From: Methanosarcina spelaei
Lineage (GTDB): Archaea > Halobacteriota > Methanosarcinia > Methanosarcinales > Methanosarcinaceae
Direction: 5' to 3'
Assembly (NCBI RefSeq): GCF_002287235.1
Contig: NZ_LMVP01000157.1
Coordinates: forward strand, 1 to 42,716
Length of the DNA: 42,716 nucleotides
The notes under the pieces are model-generated. The model worked only from the letters and a program-made list of their open reading frames with translations, did not search any database and was not told the origin of the DNA. This document shows, one piece after another, positions 24,659 to 33,341 of this stretch; position 1 is the first letter of the stretch; the number at the start of each line of letters is the position of its first letter. The translations under genes were made by a program, and so were the position numbers.

Positions 24659-25870
24659 ATGATCCCCCTTTTCAGTGCAGGAAAACTCGCGTTTGGAAGC
24701 ATTAAAAGTGCAAAGCTGCGTTCGACCCTAACAGTGCTTGGAATCGTCATAGGAGTTGCAGCCGTAATTGCAAATGTGTCTCTCGGAGCGAGCTTCAACC
24801 AGCATTTTACAAACGAAGTGACTAATATAGGATCGAATTTCATTTATATTCAGGGAATGCAACCCAAGATATTTTATGACAATGAATTGAAGATCGTTGA
24901 GAACACACCCGGGATTTTGGGAGTTTCGCCCTTGAAGTCACAAACTGCAGAAGTCACGTACATGTCCGAAACCAAAAACATTTTAGTTAGCGGAGTCGGC
25001 AAATCTTATGATGAAGTGGCAAACACAAAACTTCAGAAAGGAGACTTTATCACTGACAACGATGGGTACGTGGCGGTTATCGGATACAAGGTTGCAAACG
25101 AGAAATTCGACAGAAACATCTCGGCTCGGAACTCCATAAACATAACCTTCAGAGTTGGAGAAGATGAAAAAGTTACAAAGACCTTTAAAGTTAAGGCAAT
25201 AATTCAGAACCCGGAAAACACTGTTATCCAGGCATATGACGATAACGAAGCCGTTATTATCCCGATAGATGTCATGAACGAGATTCTTGGTGAAAAAGAT
25301 TATGGTGGGGTTTTTGCAATGGCTGATGACCCTGCAACGGTTAAGGGGACAGCTGATGAAGTTGACAAGCGCCTTGCCCGAAATTTCGGTATTTCCGAAA
25401 GGGAATTTGAAGATAAAGATTCGCGACCTTATTATCTCCTCAATCAGGCAGAAGTACTTGAACAGACAGATATGATGGCAGCAGCCCTAAGTTCTTTCCT
25501 GACAGCCGTTGCGCTAATCTCGCTGCTGGTTGGCTCGATAGGGATCATGAATATCATGCTCGTAAGCGTAACTGAAAGGACAAGGGAAATAGGAGTGCTC
25601 AAATCCCTTGGATTTACAGGCTTTGACATTCTTTTCCTTTTCATGATAGAATCAATTCTGCTAGGAGTTTTCGGAGGACTCCTTGGTAGTACGGTAGGAA
25701 TAGCAGGTGCGTACAGCGTTGAAACTCTCCTCAAACTGCCTGTCGTCTTTCCGTTCAGCCTCATTGCAGCCGGGTTCTTCGTGGCTGTTTTCGTAGGTTT
25801 TGTCTCAGGTGTCTACCCTGCAAGAAAAGCCGCAAAAATGAAGCCTATAGACTCACTAAGGCACGAGTAA
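24659..25870 (+). CDS. ABC transporter permease, MacB type, without adjacent ATPase
   Basis: A 403-residue MacB/FtsX permease. The N-terminal helix follows a basic head (GSIKSAKLRSTLTVLGIVIG, VAAVIANVSLG). The MacB periplasmic domain covers about residues 45-265, including ISARNSINITFRVGEDEKV. The FtsX domain has three helices with GIMNIMLVSVTERTREIGVL, KSLGF, and the terminal SGVYPARKAAKMKPIDSLRH. Unlike most such genes it has no ATPase neighbour: upstream is 550 bp with a GNAT relic and downstream a gene on the opposite strand. A GGAG site precedes the ATG. It must share an ATPase encoded elsewhere. It differs clearly from the permease at 620-1735. Confidence 0.92.
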   Translation: MIPLFSAGKLAFGSIKSAKLRSTLTVLGIVIGVAAVIANVSLGASFNQHFTNEVTNIGSNFIYIQGMQPKIFYDNELKIVENTPGILGVSPLKSQTAEVTYMSETKNILVSGVGKSYDEVANTKLQKGDFITDNDGYVAVIGYKVANEKFDRNISARNSINITFRVGEDEKVTKTFKVKAIIQNPENTVIQAYDDNEAVIIPIDVMNEILGEKDYGGVFAMADDPATVKGTADEVDKRLARNFGISEREFEDKDSRPYYLLNQAEVLEQTDMMAAALSSFLTAVALISLLVGSIGIMNIMLVSVTERTREIGVLKSLGFTGFDILFLFMIESILLGVFGGLLGSTVGIAGAYSVETLLKLPVVFPFSLIAAGFFVAVFVGFVSGVYPARKAAKMKPIDSLRHE

Positions 25871-25975
25871 AATTCAGCAAAAATTGAAATGAATAATTTA
25901 ATTTAAAAATCATTAACGAATTTTTATCCAATGATTTATTTAATTTATTTACTTGATGATTTATCTGCTTTTAAT

Positions 25976-26851
25976 TTATCTGCCTTTATTTGTGACTTTG
26001 CCGCTGCCTGAAACCTGCGTGTTGCACTCATCCGGGTCCCCTCCATAGAATACATTTCCACTTCCGCTTATATTAGTGTCAAGTTTCCGGTCCGCGTAGA
26101 CATTTGCATTTCCCGCACCCCTGATACTTACTCTGGTCATCTCGGTCCTGAGTTCAGGAGCATCAACACTTCCCGAACCTTCTATATTTATTTCATGTGA
26201 AGAGGTATTGCCTTTCAGGAGGACACCCCCAGAACCGGAAATCAGGCTCTTCAGAGAGCTGGCATTTGTCTCCAGTTTGATATTACCTGAACCTGTGATT
26301 GCGAGATCCAGGTTTTCGGAATCAATCGGCGTAGTTCCTATAATATCCCCCGAGCCACTGAGGGAAAGGCTCCGGACTTCTTCCATCCCTGCATAGATCT
26401 TAATAGTTTTCTGGGGGCGGATGCATTTTTTCGCATTGATTACCAGAACTCCGTTTTCCACGCTGGTCTCCAGGAGGGGCAGGATGTTATCTTCTGCTTC
26501 GATTCTAAGGCTGCTGTCCCCTTGCTCAATAAATACGTTTCCTGAAATACGTGAATCCAAGCTGTGAAAAGGTTCAATGCTACGGGTTATAGTTTCCACA
26601 TTTCCTGAGCCACGTTCGCAATCATAGTCCGTACATCCGCTTTCAGCCATCACCACAGCCAGCAATAGGATTCCCAGGAGAAAAACAGAAGTCCCTGCAG
26701 GCTTGGTTACGCTCACTTTTCCTTTCATTTTCCCAATCGATATTTTTTCCCATCTTACTTTTCCTGCCCTTTCAAGCCGTTTTTTCATTCCCTTCTCATT
26801 TCCGGTCATATCTCTATCTCCCTCATACCTTTGTCCCTTTTCTTTTGACAT
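25976..26851 (-). CDS. DUF2807 (GIN-domain) surface protein
   Basis: A 291-residue protein with a basic cytoplasmic head, a hydrophobic segment (GTSVFLLGILLLAVVMAESG, about residues 53-72) ending in a lipobox-like AESGC, and a 210-residue right-handed beta-helix built of repeated glycine-serine turns (LSGSGDIIG, ITGSGNIKL, ISGSGGVLL, IEGSGSVDA, IRGAGNANV, ISGSGNVFY, VSGSGKVTN). This is the GIN/DUF2807 family, of unknown role, often encoded with membrane sensors or on the cell surface. Met1 has an AAGGA site; Met15 also has a good GAGG site, and Met42 would give a standard signal peptide, so the true start is uncertain. It converges with the permease gene across 105 bp. Confidence 0.85.
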   Translation of the reverse strand: MSKEKGQRYEGDRDMTGNEKGMKKRLERAGKVRWEKISIGKMKGKVSVTKPAGTSVFLLGILLLAVVMAESGCTDYDCERGSGNVETITRSIEPFHSLDSRISGNVFIEQGDSSLRIEAEDNILPLLETSVENGVLVINAKKCIRPQKTIKIYAGMEEVRSLSLSGSGDIIGTTPIDSENLDLAITGSGNIKLETNASSLKSLISGSGGVLLKGNTSSHEINIEGSGSVDAPELRTEMTRVSIRGAGNANVYADRKLDTNISGSGNVFYGGDPDECNTQVSGSGKVTNKGR

Positions 26852-27488
26852 CGTTCCTTTTAGGCACCCTCATATCCTGATAGAAGCGAAGAGCGGAGTC
26901 ATGGAGTACATACTCATAGTATGTTTTCTTCGAGTTTTTATTCTAGCTCATTTTGAATCAGGGTTTTAAAGAGCAGCATAAGAACTGATGCCTTACCTCG
27001 GAGTTTTTAACTGAATAAGAGTAATAGGGTCCTCTTAAATTCACTACCAAACTGGAACTTATTCCTCCTTTTTTCAGACAATTAACTAAGATAGTAGTGT
27101 TTCCAAAAAAATTACCATTTCTTTTCAGGTTAAAATCCAATTAACCTTCCTAAAAACCGCAAATTTTGGTGAGGAGCATGTATAATCTCCCCTGGCTATG
27201 TATTGTGAAAGCTCCATTTATACCACTAAACGAAAATTTCAAATGAAAATTGTTATCCAAAATATTAAAAACTTTTTTAGATGAGATCTTGCAGGCAAAT
27301 ACTTACAGGGAGCTCTGTCCAAAAATACTATTCTTTAGCCGTATTTTTACTGGAAATAACTGTAAGTTACGGCATTACAGAAAGAAAGGAATTACAAGCC
27401 TTCTCTGAATGAATAAGTCAAGAAAGAGCTAAAAACTATATTTCTTAAAGGCTTTTAAGTGTATATAGCCTTAAATAGGCCAGATTAA
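26852..27488. other. Intergenic stretch without a recognised gene
   Basis: AT-rich DNA upstream of the DUF2807 gene. Short frames are present but none has coding character or a ribosome site. No repeat or hairpin of note is seen before 27489. Confidence 0.4.
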
Positions 27489-27743
27489 AGTATTGAGCTT
27501 TCAAATCGGCTTATACTGGAAAAAGAGCTTGAAGATTATGAGAACCAGAATAAAGAGCCCAAAACCTATCTTGATGAGCACTTTCCCACGCTCAATGGGC
27601 TCTTTTTTGGCTTTAACCGCTCCATAGCAGACCTGCCCCAATCCAAATTCCGGAGGGAAAACAGAACGCAGCCTGTCGCATGTGATTCTATCTGGATATT
27701 ACAAACCATGGAAAGCACGGAAGAAACACGCCTTTACTACTGA
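27489..27743 (+). pseudogene. Start-less coding remnant
   Basis: A frame of 84 codons, open from after TAA 27486-27488 to TGA 27741-27743, reads like real protein: LSNRLILEKELEDYENQNKE, PKTYLDEHFPTLNGLFFGFN, RSIADLPQSKFRREN. It has no ATG, GTG or TTG near its beginning. The last third overlaps an intergenic hairpin. It is probably the internal fragment of a decayed gene. I cannot name the family. Confidence 0.35.
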
Positions 27744-27772
27744 TTTCCGTGTCTTCCGTGCTTTCAGTGGTT
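27704..27772. repeat. Long imperfect intergenic hairpin
   Basis: AACCATGGAAAGCACGGAAG followed by AAACACG (27704-27730) pairs with CGTGTCTTCCGTGCTTTCAG followed by TGGTT (27748-27772), with about three mismatches or bulges over 25 positions. The core GAAAGCACGGAAGA is fully paired. It resembles dispersed palindromic elements of other genomes and lies 185 bp upstream of msrB. Confidence 0.7.
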
Positions 27773-27957
27773 TTCAAAAAATTCATTTCTGACATACTTT
27801 GGAATCGATGCACTAGAAAATAAAAAGGCAGAGTAAACTTTCCAGGGTTAATTTGTTTAAAAACGATAACTTCAAAGACTGCTGCAAAAAATATAAAGGA
27901 CTCAAAAAATAGTAATATCGCTGGAACAACTAAATCATATACAAAGGGGGTTCACAA

Positions 27958-28386
27958 ATGGAACAGAAAGTGGGTGAAAAATCTGAAGAAGAATGGAAAA
28001 AAGTACTTACTCCTGAACAATATCACGTCCTGCGAAAGAAAGGTACGGAAAGTCCCTTTTCCGGCAATCTGTACTATAACAAGGAAAAAGGAGTTTACAC
28101 CTGTGCTGCCTGCGGGCAAGAACTCTTTTCCTCGGGCACCAAGTTCGAATCCGGAACCGGTTGGCCAAGTTTTTACGATGTAATCTCCAGTGACAAGGTA
28201 AGGCTTAAAGAGGACACTAGCTATTTCATGAACAGGATAGAAGTAGTATGCTCCCGCTGCGGAAGTCATCTAGGTCATGTATTTGAAGACGGTCCTGCAC
28301 CAACCGGAAAACGCTACTGCATTAACTCCGTTTCTCTTAATTTCAAGAAAGAAGGGGAAGAAGGTAAGAAAACGGAAGAAAAATGA
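27958..28386 (+). CDS. msrB: Peptide-methionine (R)-S-oxide reductase
   Basis: A 142-residue MsrB that reduces methionine-R-sulfoxide in proteins and so repairs oxidative damage in the cytoplasm. The two zinc CxxC pairs are CAACG and CSRCG, the substrate platform is [14 protein letters not shown] and [20 protein letters not shown] holds the catalytic Cys in RYCINS. Homology ends near SLNFK; the last 12 residues are a charged tail. A GGGGG-containing site precedes the ATG. The small membrane protein gene follows after 86 bp and may be co-transcribed. Confidence 0.96.
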   Translation: MEQKVGEKSEEEWKKVLTPEQYHVLRKKGTESPFSGNLYYNKEKGVYTCAACGQELFSSGTKFESGTGWPSFYDVISSDKVRLKEDTSYFMNRIEVVCSRCGSHLGHVFEDGPAPTGKRYCINSVSLNFKKEGEEGKKTEEK

Positions 28387-28472
28387 GAAGTTTTTTGGTC
28401 AAGTATTTTTCAAAAAGCTTGATTTCAGGATTCACAGATTTACAAGTTTGGAAGAGGAAGGTAAGGTAAAAC

Positions 28473-28667
28473 TTGAAACCAGCAAAAATACACGCCGAGA
28501 TAATTGGATTTCTTATCTTCTTAATTTCCTATATTTTATTTTTTAATGTATTTCTTTCCGTTAAGGGGTTAGGGCTTTCAATTTATGCTCCAGGCACACT
28601 CATTTTTGCCCTTGTAGGGTACTGGTTGGGGGGAATCCTGTATGATAAGTATTCAAAAAGAAAGTAA
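28473..28667 (+). CDS. Small two-helix membrane protein
   Basis: A 64-residue protein starting at TTG, with GAGGAAGG about 12 bases upstream. Two hydrophobic segments are clear (IIGFLIFLISYILFFNVFLS and TLIFALVGYWLGGILYDKYS), separated by a short GLGLSIYAPG turn and followed by a basic KRK tail. No family is recognised. It follows msrB on the same strand. Its intact frame and ribosome site argue that it is real. Confidence 0.6.
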   Translation: MKPAKIHAEIIGFLIFLISYILFFNVFLSVKGLGLSIYAPGTLIFALVGYWLGGILYDKYSKRK

Positions 28668-28754
28668 AAAAGAGATTAACCCAAAAATAATAAAGCCATC
28701 ACAGCCTAATATATATCTATATAGAGATTTTACTAAACTTCGATTTTCATAATA

Positions 28755-28779
28755 TTTATTATAGATTATAACAATCTAT
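28755..28779 (+). promoter_or_regulatory. TATA box and inverted repeat of the HAD phosphatase gene
   Basis: TTTATTATA (28755-28763) lies about 27 bases before the ATG at 28787, so the mRNA is probably leaderless. Directly overlapping and following it is a perfect inverted repeat ATAGATT-ATAAC-AATCTAT (28761-28779), placed between TATA and transcript start where a repressor would block initiation. Confidence 0.55.
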
Positions 28780-28786
28780 TGAATAG

Positions 28787-29431
28787 ATGTTAAAAGCAAT
28801 AATTTTTGATGTGGATGGAGTGCTTGTGGACTCCATGCCTTTCCAGGCCGAAGCCTGGGTTAAAACCTTTAAGGAAGTTGGTATTAACATTACCAGGGAA
28901 GATATTTATGAACTTGAAGGCTCAAACAACAAAAAATTAATTGAATTAATTTTCGAAAAGGCCGGAAAAGAGCCTGAACCCTGGCATTTAGAGCAACTGC
29001 CTGAAAAGAAGCGGGAGGCCCTGGAATTTGACCGGATAAAGCCTTATGAAGGTATTATGAATTGCCTTGAGGTATTGAAACGACACTTCAAACTTGCTCT
29101 GGTTTCAGGGTCACACAATGATACAGTAAACAAAATTGTCAATAAGTATTTTTCTAACTATTTTGATGTCATAATTACCGGGAGTGACCTTGAACGTGGA
29201 AAACCGAATCCTGACCCTTACCTCAAAGCCCTTGAGAAACTTGACCTGACAAAGAATGAGTGCATAGTAATTGAAAATGCACCTTTGGGGATAACTGCTG
29301 CCAAGAGAGCAGGGCTTTATTGTGTTGCAGTTGCGAGTATGCTTGAGCCTGAAAAGATAGAACATGCAGATCTCGTGCTAGAAGACCATGCTGCCCTTTT
29401 CAAATATCTGAAAAGCCTCATTGCAAAATGA
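28787..29431 (+). CDS. HAD-superfamily phosphatase, beta-phosphoglucomutase-like
   Basis: A 214-residue HAD hydrolase of subfamily I. Motif I is FDVDGVLVDSMPF, with nucleophile Asp8 and acid Asp10. The helical cap covers about residues 17-80. Motif II is LALVSGSHND, motif III contains the Lys of ERGKPNPDPYLKAL, and motif IV is CIVIENAPLGITAAKRAG, where Glu-Asn stands in place of the usual Glu-Asp. The nearest types are beta-phosphoglucomutase and sugar-phosphate phosphatases; the substrate is not decided. No ribosome site is present, in keeping with a leaderless transcript. Confidence 0.9.
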   Translation: MLKAIIFDVDGVLVDSMPFQAEAWVKTFKEVGINITREDIYELEGSNNKKLIELIFEKAGKEPEPWHLEQLPEKKREALEFDRIKPYEGIMNCLEVLKRHFKLALVSGSHNDTVNKIVNKYFSNYFDVIITGSDLERGKPNPDPYLKALEKLDLTKNECIVIENAPLGITAAKRAGLYCVAVASMLEPEKIEHADLVLEDHAALFKYLKSLIAK

Positions 29432-29455
29432 TTATGGTTTTTCCTGATTATTTCT

Positions 29456-29680
29456 TCACTCAGCCGGATTTGCAGAGGAATATTGCAGAAACAGGAGAGA
29501 TTTTTCACAAATTTTTCCTGTTAAATTTTTTTTCAAGCTTTTCTCTTGCAGCACGAGGTCCGTCCAATTCTCTGGCAAGTCTTCGCAATCTCTCGATTTT
29601 ATTTCTGTATCTTCCATATCTTCGATAACTTCTCGAATAAATTCGAGTAAGACCTCAGGAGATGTAGAACAACTGAACAT
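29456..29680 (-). pseudogene. Doubtful small gene, possibly frameshifted
   Basis: On the minus strand one frame gives LLEFIREVIEDMEDTEIKSR and a second, overlapping one gives RNKIERLRRLARELDGPRAA followed by REKLEKKFNRKNL, the latter with a more natural helical pattern. A single frameshift between them would make one charged helical protein of about 70 residues. No ribosome site precedes the ATG at 29680. It may be a decayed gene or coincidence. Confidence 0.25.
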
Positions 29681-29763
29681 CCGTAAAACTGATCACCTCA
29701 AGTGACTGTTCCGTATACAACCATTAGGAGTTCTTTCTTGAAAAAAAAGGTTAAAGTTCAGCA

Positions 29764-29843
29764 TTAGAAACAATTCACATTAGAAACAATTCAAAATTAG
29801 AAACAATTCAAAATTAGAAACAATTCAAAATTAGAAACTATTG
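29764..29843. repeat. 17-bp minisatellite
   Basis: Five tandem copies of TTAGAAACAATTCAAAA, with small changes at both ends. It lies in the 1.2-kb non-coding stretch between the HAD gene and mtaB. From 29850 to 30243 I see only very AT-rich DNA with no credible gene. Confidence 0.88.
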
Positions 29844-30243
29844 CGAAATTGCTGAAAAAACTTCCATCTACAAAAAACTTACTACCCTAAAACTGGATTA
29901 TTTTAAGAGTTTAAAATTAAAAGAAGAAAGAGTAACATGGGAGAGTTATTTAAACTCCTCATTGATGGCACGGTTTTTGGTCTGTTCGTATATTTTTTTG
30001 TCCCACGCTACTAACTATAGATAGTTCTCCCATATATATATGTTTTTTCTTTTTTTCTATGTAATTATTAAATTAGATATATTCTTATTCTTTATGAATG
30101 TAATTTATTCCTTAGAATTATTTTTACGATATTTAGACTTACGCTACTTAATTTATCTTACATGTTACTTTATACTGTTTTTCTTTTTAATTAATTTATC
30201 AAACATCAGAATAGTTATCCCTGAGTTCTCAAGCAATTTTTTT

Positions 30244-30495
30244 TAAAAGGCTTAACCGCAAACCTTTTGAAAAAACTGCTTGACCGCAAGCCTTTTCAAA
30301 AAAGGCTTGACCGAAAACTTAAGTAACGTTTAGATTTTGAAAAACTTATCCTCTGACCCTATAGGCGTGATCACAAGCCTTTTCAAAAAGGCTTGACCGA
30401 AAATCACTGCTAAATCTAAAACATCGCGACGGCGTGATCAACCGGCGCAACGGTTGCGGCCCAACGGTTGCGGGTAAACGGTTGCGGTATGATCA
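30244..30495. repeat. Modular intergenic repeat, copy B
   Basis: The same modules as at 14944-15123 but in another order: degenerate module 1, module 1 (AAGCCTTTTCAAAAAAGGCTT with GACCGAAAA), module 3 (AGTAACGTTTAGATTTTGAA to GGCGTGATCA), module 1, module 2 (CACTGCTAAATCTAAAACAT to GGCGTGATCA), module 4 (CAACCGGCGCAACGGTTG plus two further ACGGTTGCGG units). It lies 200 bp beyond the 3' end of mtaB. Confidence 0.8.
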
Positions 30496-30659
30496 AGTGG
30501 AGAAAGCTTGTGAGTATAAACTCTGTAAATTAAAAATGCAAGCGCTCACGTGTAAAGTTAAATTGAATTATACAGGAGCAGAAAATAGGAGGAATGAAAA
30601 ATAACATACAAAACAAATTAAAGACTACGAGAAACACTAAGATTTTGCTGATTCAGAAC

Positions 30660-30706
30660 AAATCAAAAAAAGAAAAAGAGAGTCGGAGAGTTCGGCTTAG
30701 AAGCCG
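30660..30706 (-). terminator. Terminator-like end of the mtaCB operon
   Basis: On the minus strand a perfect CGGCTT-CT-AAGCCG stem (plus-strand 30693-30706), which includes the mtaB stop codon, is followed within 30 bases by a pyrimidine tract containing TTTTTCTTTTTTT (30664-30678). T-rich tracts end transcription in archaea. Confidence 0.55.
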
Positions 30707-32082
30707 TAGTTCTCCGGCAGGAAGACTTTAACTTCACTCTTGTACTTTGTAAGACAGTCGTCCATGAACTTGTCCATGTCGTCTGGAAGAACTTCGAGAG
30801 CTGCCTTTGCGTCTGCGAGGGCTTTGGCTTCGAACCTAGAGAGCTCGAGCTTGCCAGCTGCACCTTCGTTGACAATGTTGCAACATTCGACTGCAGCGTT
30901 CTTTGCTCTGAGGTAGATGTTGTCTCCGTCCTTGACAATTGCCTGGCCGACCTTGTATGCGTTGTCGTATGCAAGCACGTAGGACTGTGGGTCTCTGTAC
31001 CTGTCGGAGAGCATGAAGAGGTCCCTGAGAACTTTTTCGTTCTTGGTTTCAAGAGCGGTATTCATGAGGGCGCAGTCGTATGCCAGAGTTTCGGACCAGC
31101 ACTGGACAGTTGTACCGCCGAATTCACCGTGGTACTCAACAGACTCGTTGGACCAGCAGTCACAGCACTGCATAATGAGGTTACCCATTACGTCAGAGTG
31201 AGCGCAGGTGGAGGTCTTACCTTCCTGGGTCATCGGCATACCTGTGATGGCTTTGATGATAACGTTTTCATATCCGCAGTCCTTACCTGGACCGACTGCA
31301 CCGCATTCGTATGCGACGAGGGACCTGGGAGCAGAAATTGCTCTTGCAAGAACTGCAAGGGTGTGGGCGAGGTTCTTGTTGAGCAGTCCGCCGCCGATGA
31401 ACATTGCGGTGTTTGCCTGGGCACAGTCTGTGTCACCTGAGGCTACAGTTCCGGTTTTCTTTGCAATTGCTGCAATATCGGACCAGATCATTTCCATATC
31501 AATGGAGCCCAGACATCCGATACCGTATAGCATACCAGCGATGTCGTTCCTGAGAACTGCATAGTCGAAAACTTCCTTACCACCCATGCTCTCTACGGCT
31601 AGAAGGTCAGCACCTGCTTTGGCACATTCTTCGAAGGCTTCGAGGAAAACAGAGTACTTGTCGCCTCTGAGCTGGAGGAAATCCCTGTTCTCACGGATGT
31701 CACCGATAGTGTGGCGGAGTGCACACTTTATGCCGTATTCATCATGGTATTCTTCCATGATGGTTTTCTGGGCGTGTGCAACTTCTGCTCCCCAGGAGGG
31801 GTTGTTGGACATCTGCTGAACGTGCTCGGTTTCAAGGATAACTGCTGGAAAACCGACCTGGACCATCCTTTCCATAATATCGGTTGTGATCCGCTGGTAT
31901 TCCTTTATGAGTTTTTCTTTGGATGACCCAGCTTCAGGTCTCGGAGCGTAGTTAATTTCAGGAATTGTGTAACCTGCACCGATCTCGAGGTCGAGACCTG
32001 CCTTTACAGGGTACTTGGATACGCCGAAAGTCATTTCGTCTGCGCTTGCGTATGCCATTGAAGTGTATCTTTTTGCTGCCAT
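30697..32082 (-). CDS. mtaB: Methanol:corrinoid methyltransferase, MtaB
   Basis: A 461-residue zinc enzyme that transfers the methyl group of methanol to the Co(I) corrinoid of MtaC, the first step of methanogenesis from methanol. The zinc ligands known from the Methanosarcina barkeri structure fall at the same numbers: Glu164 (LLAVESMGG), Cys220 (SGDTDCAQAN) and Cys269 (GPGKDCGYEN). The whole sequence has the typical family length and is intact. It lies 10 bp downstream of mtaC, so the two are one operon. A perfect GAGG-type site is at the end of mtaC. Most methanosarcinas have several mtaCB copies; which isozyme this is cannot be decided here. Confidence 0.98.
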   Translation of the reverse strand: MAAKRYTSMAYASADEMTFGVSKYPVKAGLDLEIGAGYTIPEINYAPRPEAGSSKEKLIKEYQRITTDIMERMVQVGFPAVILETEHVQQMSNNPSWGAEVAHAQKTIMEEYHDEYGIKCALRHTIGDIRENRDFLQLRGDKYSVFLEAFEECAKAGADLLAVESMGGKEVFDYAVLRNDIAGMLYGIGCLGSIDMEMIWSDIAAIAKKTGTVASGDTDCAQANTAMFIGGGLLNKNLAHTLAVLARAISAPRSLVAYECGAVGPGKDCGYENVIIKAITGMPMTQEGKTSTCAHSDVMGNLIMQCCDCWSNESVEYHGEFGGTTVQCWSETLAYDCALMNTALETKNEKVLRDLFMLSDRYRDPQSYVLAYDNAYKVGQAIVKDGDNIYLRAKNAAVECCNIVNEGAAGKLELSRFEAKALADAKAALEVLPDDMDKFMDDCLTKYKSEVKVFLPENYGF

Positions 32083-32092
32083 TTAACTCACC

Positions 32093-32869
32093 TCAGTGCT
32101 TGTGGAATTTATCTCTTAATGTTGCGACATCTGTGGTACCTGCGATGATTGCATCAGCAATCTTGGGGGCATCAGCGGCTTCTTCTCCATATACACCAAG
32201 TGCAAACTGGGATACGAAGTCCTGGTTAACTGCACCGCCACCGCATGCGAACGGAATCTTATATCCTTTCTCGAGGAGCTTGTCGTTAACTTCCTTGAAT
32301 GCATACATAGTGGTGGTCATGAGTGCAGTACCTGTAACCATGAGGGGCTTGTTTGCAATTACTGCATTGATAACTTCGTCCACAGGGACGTCCCTTCCAA
32401 GGTCAACTACATCGTAGCCGTTTGCCCTGAGGAGAGCGGTAACAATGTTCTTTCCGATGTCGTGCACGTCACCTTCTGCGACGTGGCAGACAACGGTACC
32501 CTTGGTCACAGGAGCAGTTTCGGAGTTTTCCTTACAGAATTCGATACCATCGAGCATGGCGTCAGCGGACATCATGACATTTGGAAGGAAGATTATACCT
32601 TCATCGTAGAGCCTTGTGACAACGCCCATACCGACCATGAGAGCGTCATCGATAAGAGCAATTGGGTCCTTGCCTGCATCGATTGCGGCCTGGAGACCCT
32701 CGATAACGTCATCTTCTTCTCCTTCGAAGATGGCCTTTGCGATCGGATAAATCAGTTCGTCCTTAGGATAGATTTCTTCTGCGGCTTCTTCAGGCGTCAT
32801 TGCCTTTTCCAGAGCCACATTGTATCTGGTTAAAATTTTTTTCAGACTTGCCTCTGTAAAGTCCAACAT
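32093..32869 (-). CDS. mtaC: Methanol-specific corrinoid protein, MtaC
   Basis: A 258-residue corrinoid protein, methylated by MtaB and demethylated by MtaA to make methyl-CoM. Residues 1-120 are the helical cap; residues 124-258 are the Rossmann-like B12 domain with GDVHDIGKNIV, in which His136 is the lower cobalt ligand, matching the known position in Methanosarcina. PLMVTGTALMTTTMYAFKEV and FACGGGAVNQDF line the nucleotide loop pocket. GGAGG precedes the ATG by about 9 bases. It is the first gene of the mtaCB operon and has a leader of about 300 nt. Divergent to it, 1.1 kb away, are two Msr-type regulators. Confidence 0.98.
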   Translation of the reverse strand: MLDFTEASLKKILTRYNVALEKAMTPEEAAEEIYPKDELIYPIAKAIFEGEEDDVIEGLQAAIDAGKDPIALIDDALMVGMGVVTRLYDEGIIFLPNVMMSADAMLDGIEFCKENSETAPVTKGTVVCHVAEGDVHDIGKNIVTALLRANGYDVVDLGRDVPVDEVINAVIANKPLMVTGTALMTTTMYAFKEVNDKLLEKGYKIPFACGGGAVNQDFVSQFALGVYGEEAADAPKIADAIIAGTTDVATLRDKFHKH

Positions 32870-33214
32870 ATTTTTAAACCTCCGTCTTGGTTTTTAGCAA
32901 AAAGGTCTCTACCGTTACCGGGTCTGCAGTCCCGGATATGTTCGGTGTCGTGAGGTTCCGGCTTTACCTCCGTGAAATCATTTCTTTCGAAGGTACTCAG
33001 CCCTGGAAAAATCTGCAGATAATCCATTCTATAGAATTCTATCTTCAGATTATCCTCAGGATCTACCAGCGAAAGAATTTTTTCTTTTCACCGGAACTTT
33101 TCCTTTTTGATTGATTTCGTGTCTGCTAATGCTGACACGTCTTTACAGCATTATTAGGGGAGATTATCACATATACCATAACCGATGGAAATTTTTTCCC
33201 GGTTTTTATAGTGC
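32870..33214 (-). promoter_or_regulatory. mtaCB promoter and long structured leader
   Basis: On the minus strand a TATA box (TATAAAAACC, 33201-33210) predicts a start near 33180 and a leader of about 310 nt; long leaders are known for mtaCB operons of Methanosarcina. Inside it are a perfect 8-bp hairpin TAATGCTG-N11-CAGCATTA (33127-33153, plus-strand reading), the 12-bp palindrome ATAGAATTCTAT (33031-33042) and the 10-bp palindrome ATCTGCAGAT (33011-33020). A dyad GGAAA-TTTT-TTCC lies at the start point. The leader may carry post-transcriptional control. Confidence 0.6.
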
Positions 33215-33341
33215 AATATTGGGTCTAAAATTTTGAATCAATTGTGAAGCTTTTTACCCTGAAATATTACGCTTTCATTTATCCAGAGATATTGATACTA
33301 AATTTTTGAAGTGAAATTCGATAGTACAAGGTATCTAGCCT

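Noticed and set aside
27552-27605. A 10-bp stem AAAGAGCCCA/TGGGCTCTTT as a terminator
   Set aside because: It lies within the protein-like remnant frame and follows no gene end, so the pairing is noted but not called as a terminator.
30040-30246. A Phe/Ile/Leu-rich 68-codon frame resembling a membrane protein
   Set aside because: The DNA is T-rich low-complexity sequence, which gives hydrophobic translation by chance; no ribosome site.
30663-31052. A Thr/Ser-rich minus-strand frame overlapping mtaB
   Set aside because: It is an out-of-frame reading of mtaB with artificial composition.
32887-33114. A 75-codon plus-strand frame in the mtaC leader
   Set aside because: It lacks a ribosome site and lies antisense to the predicted mtaCB leader.
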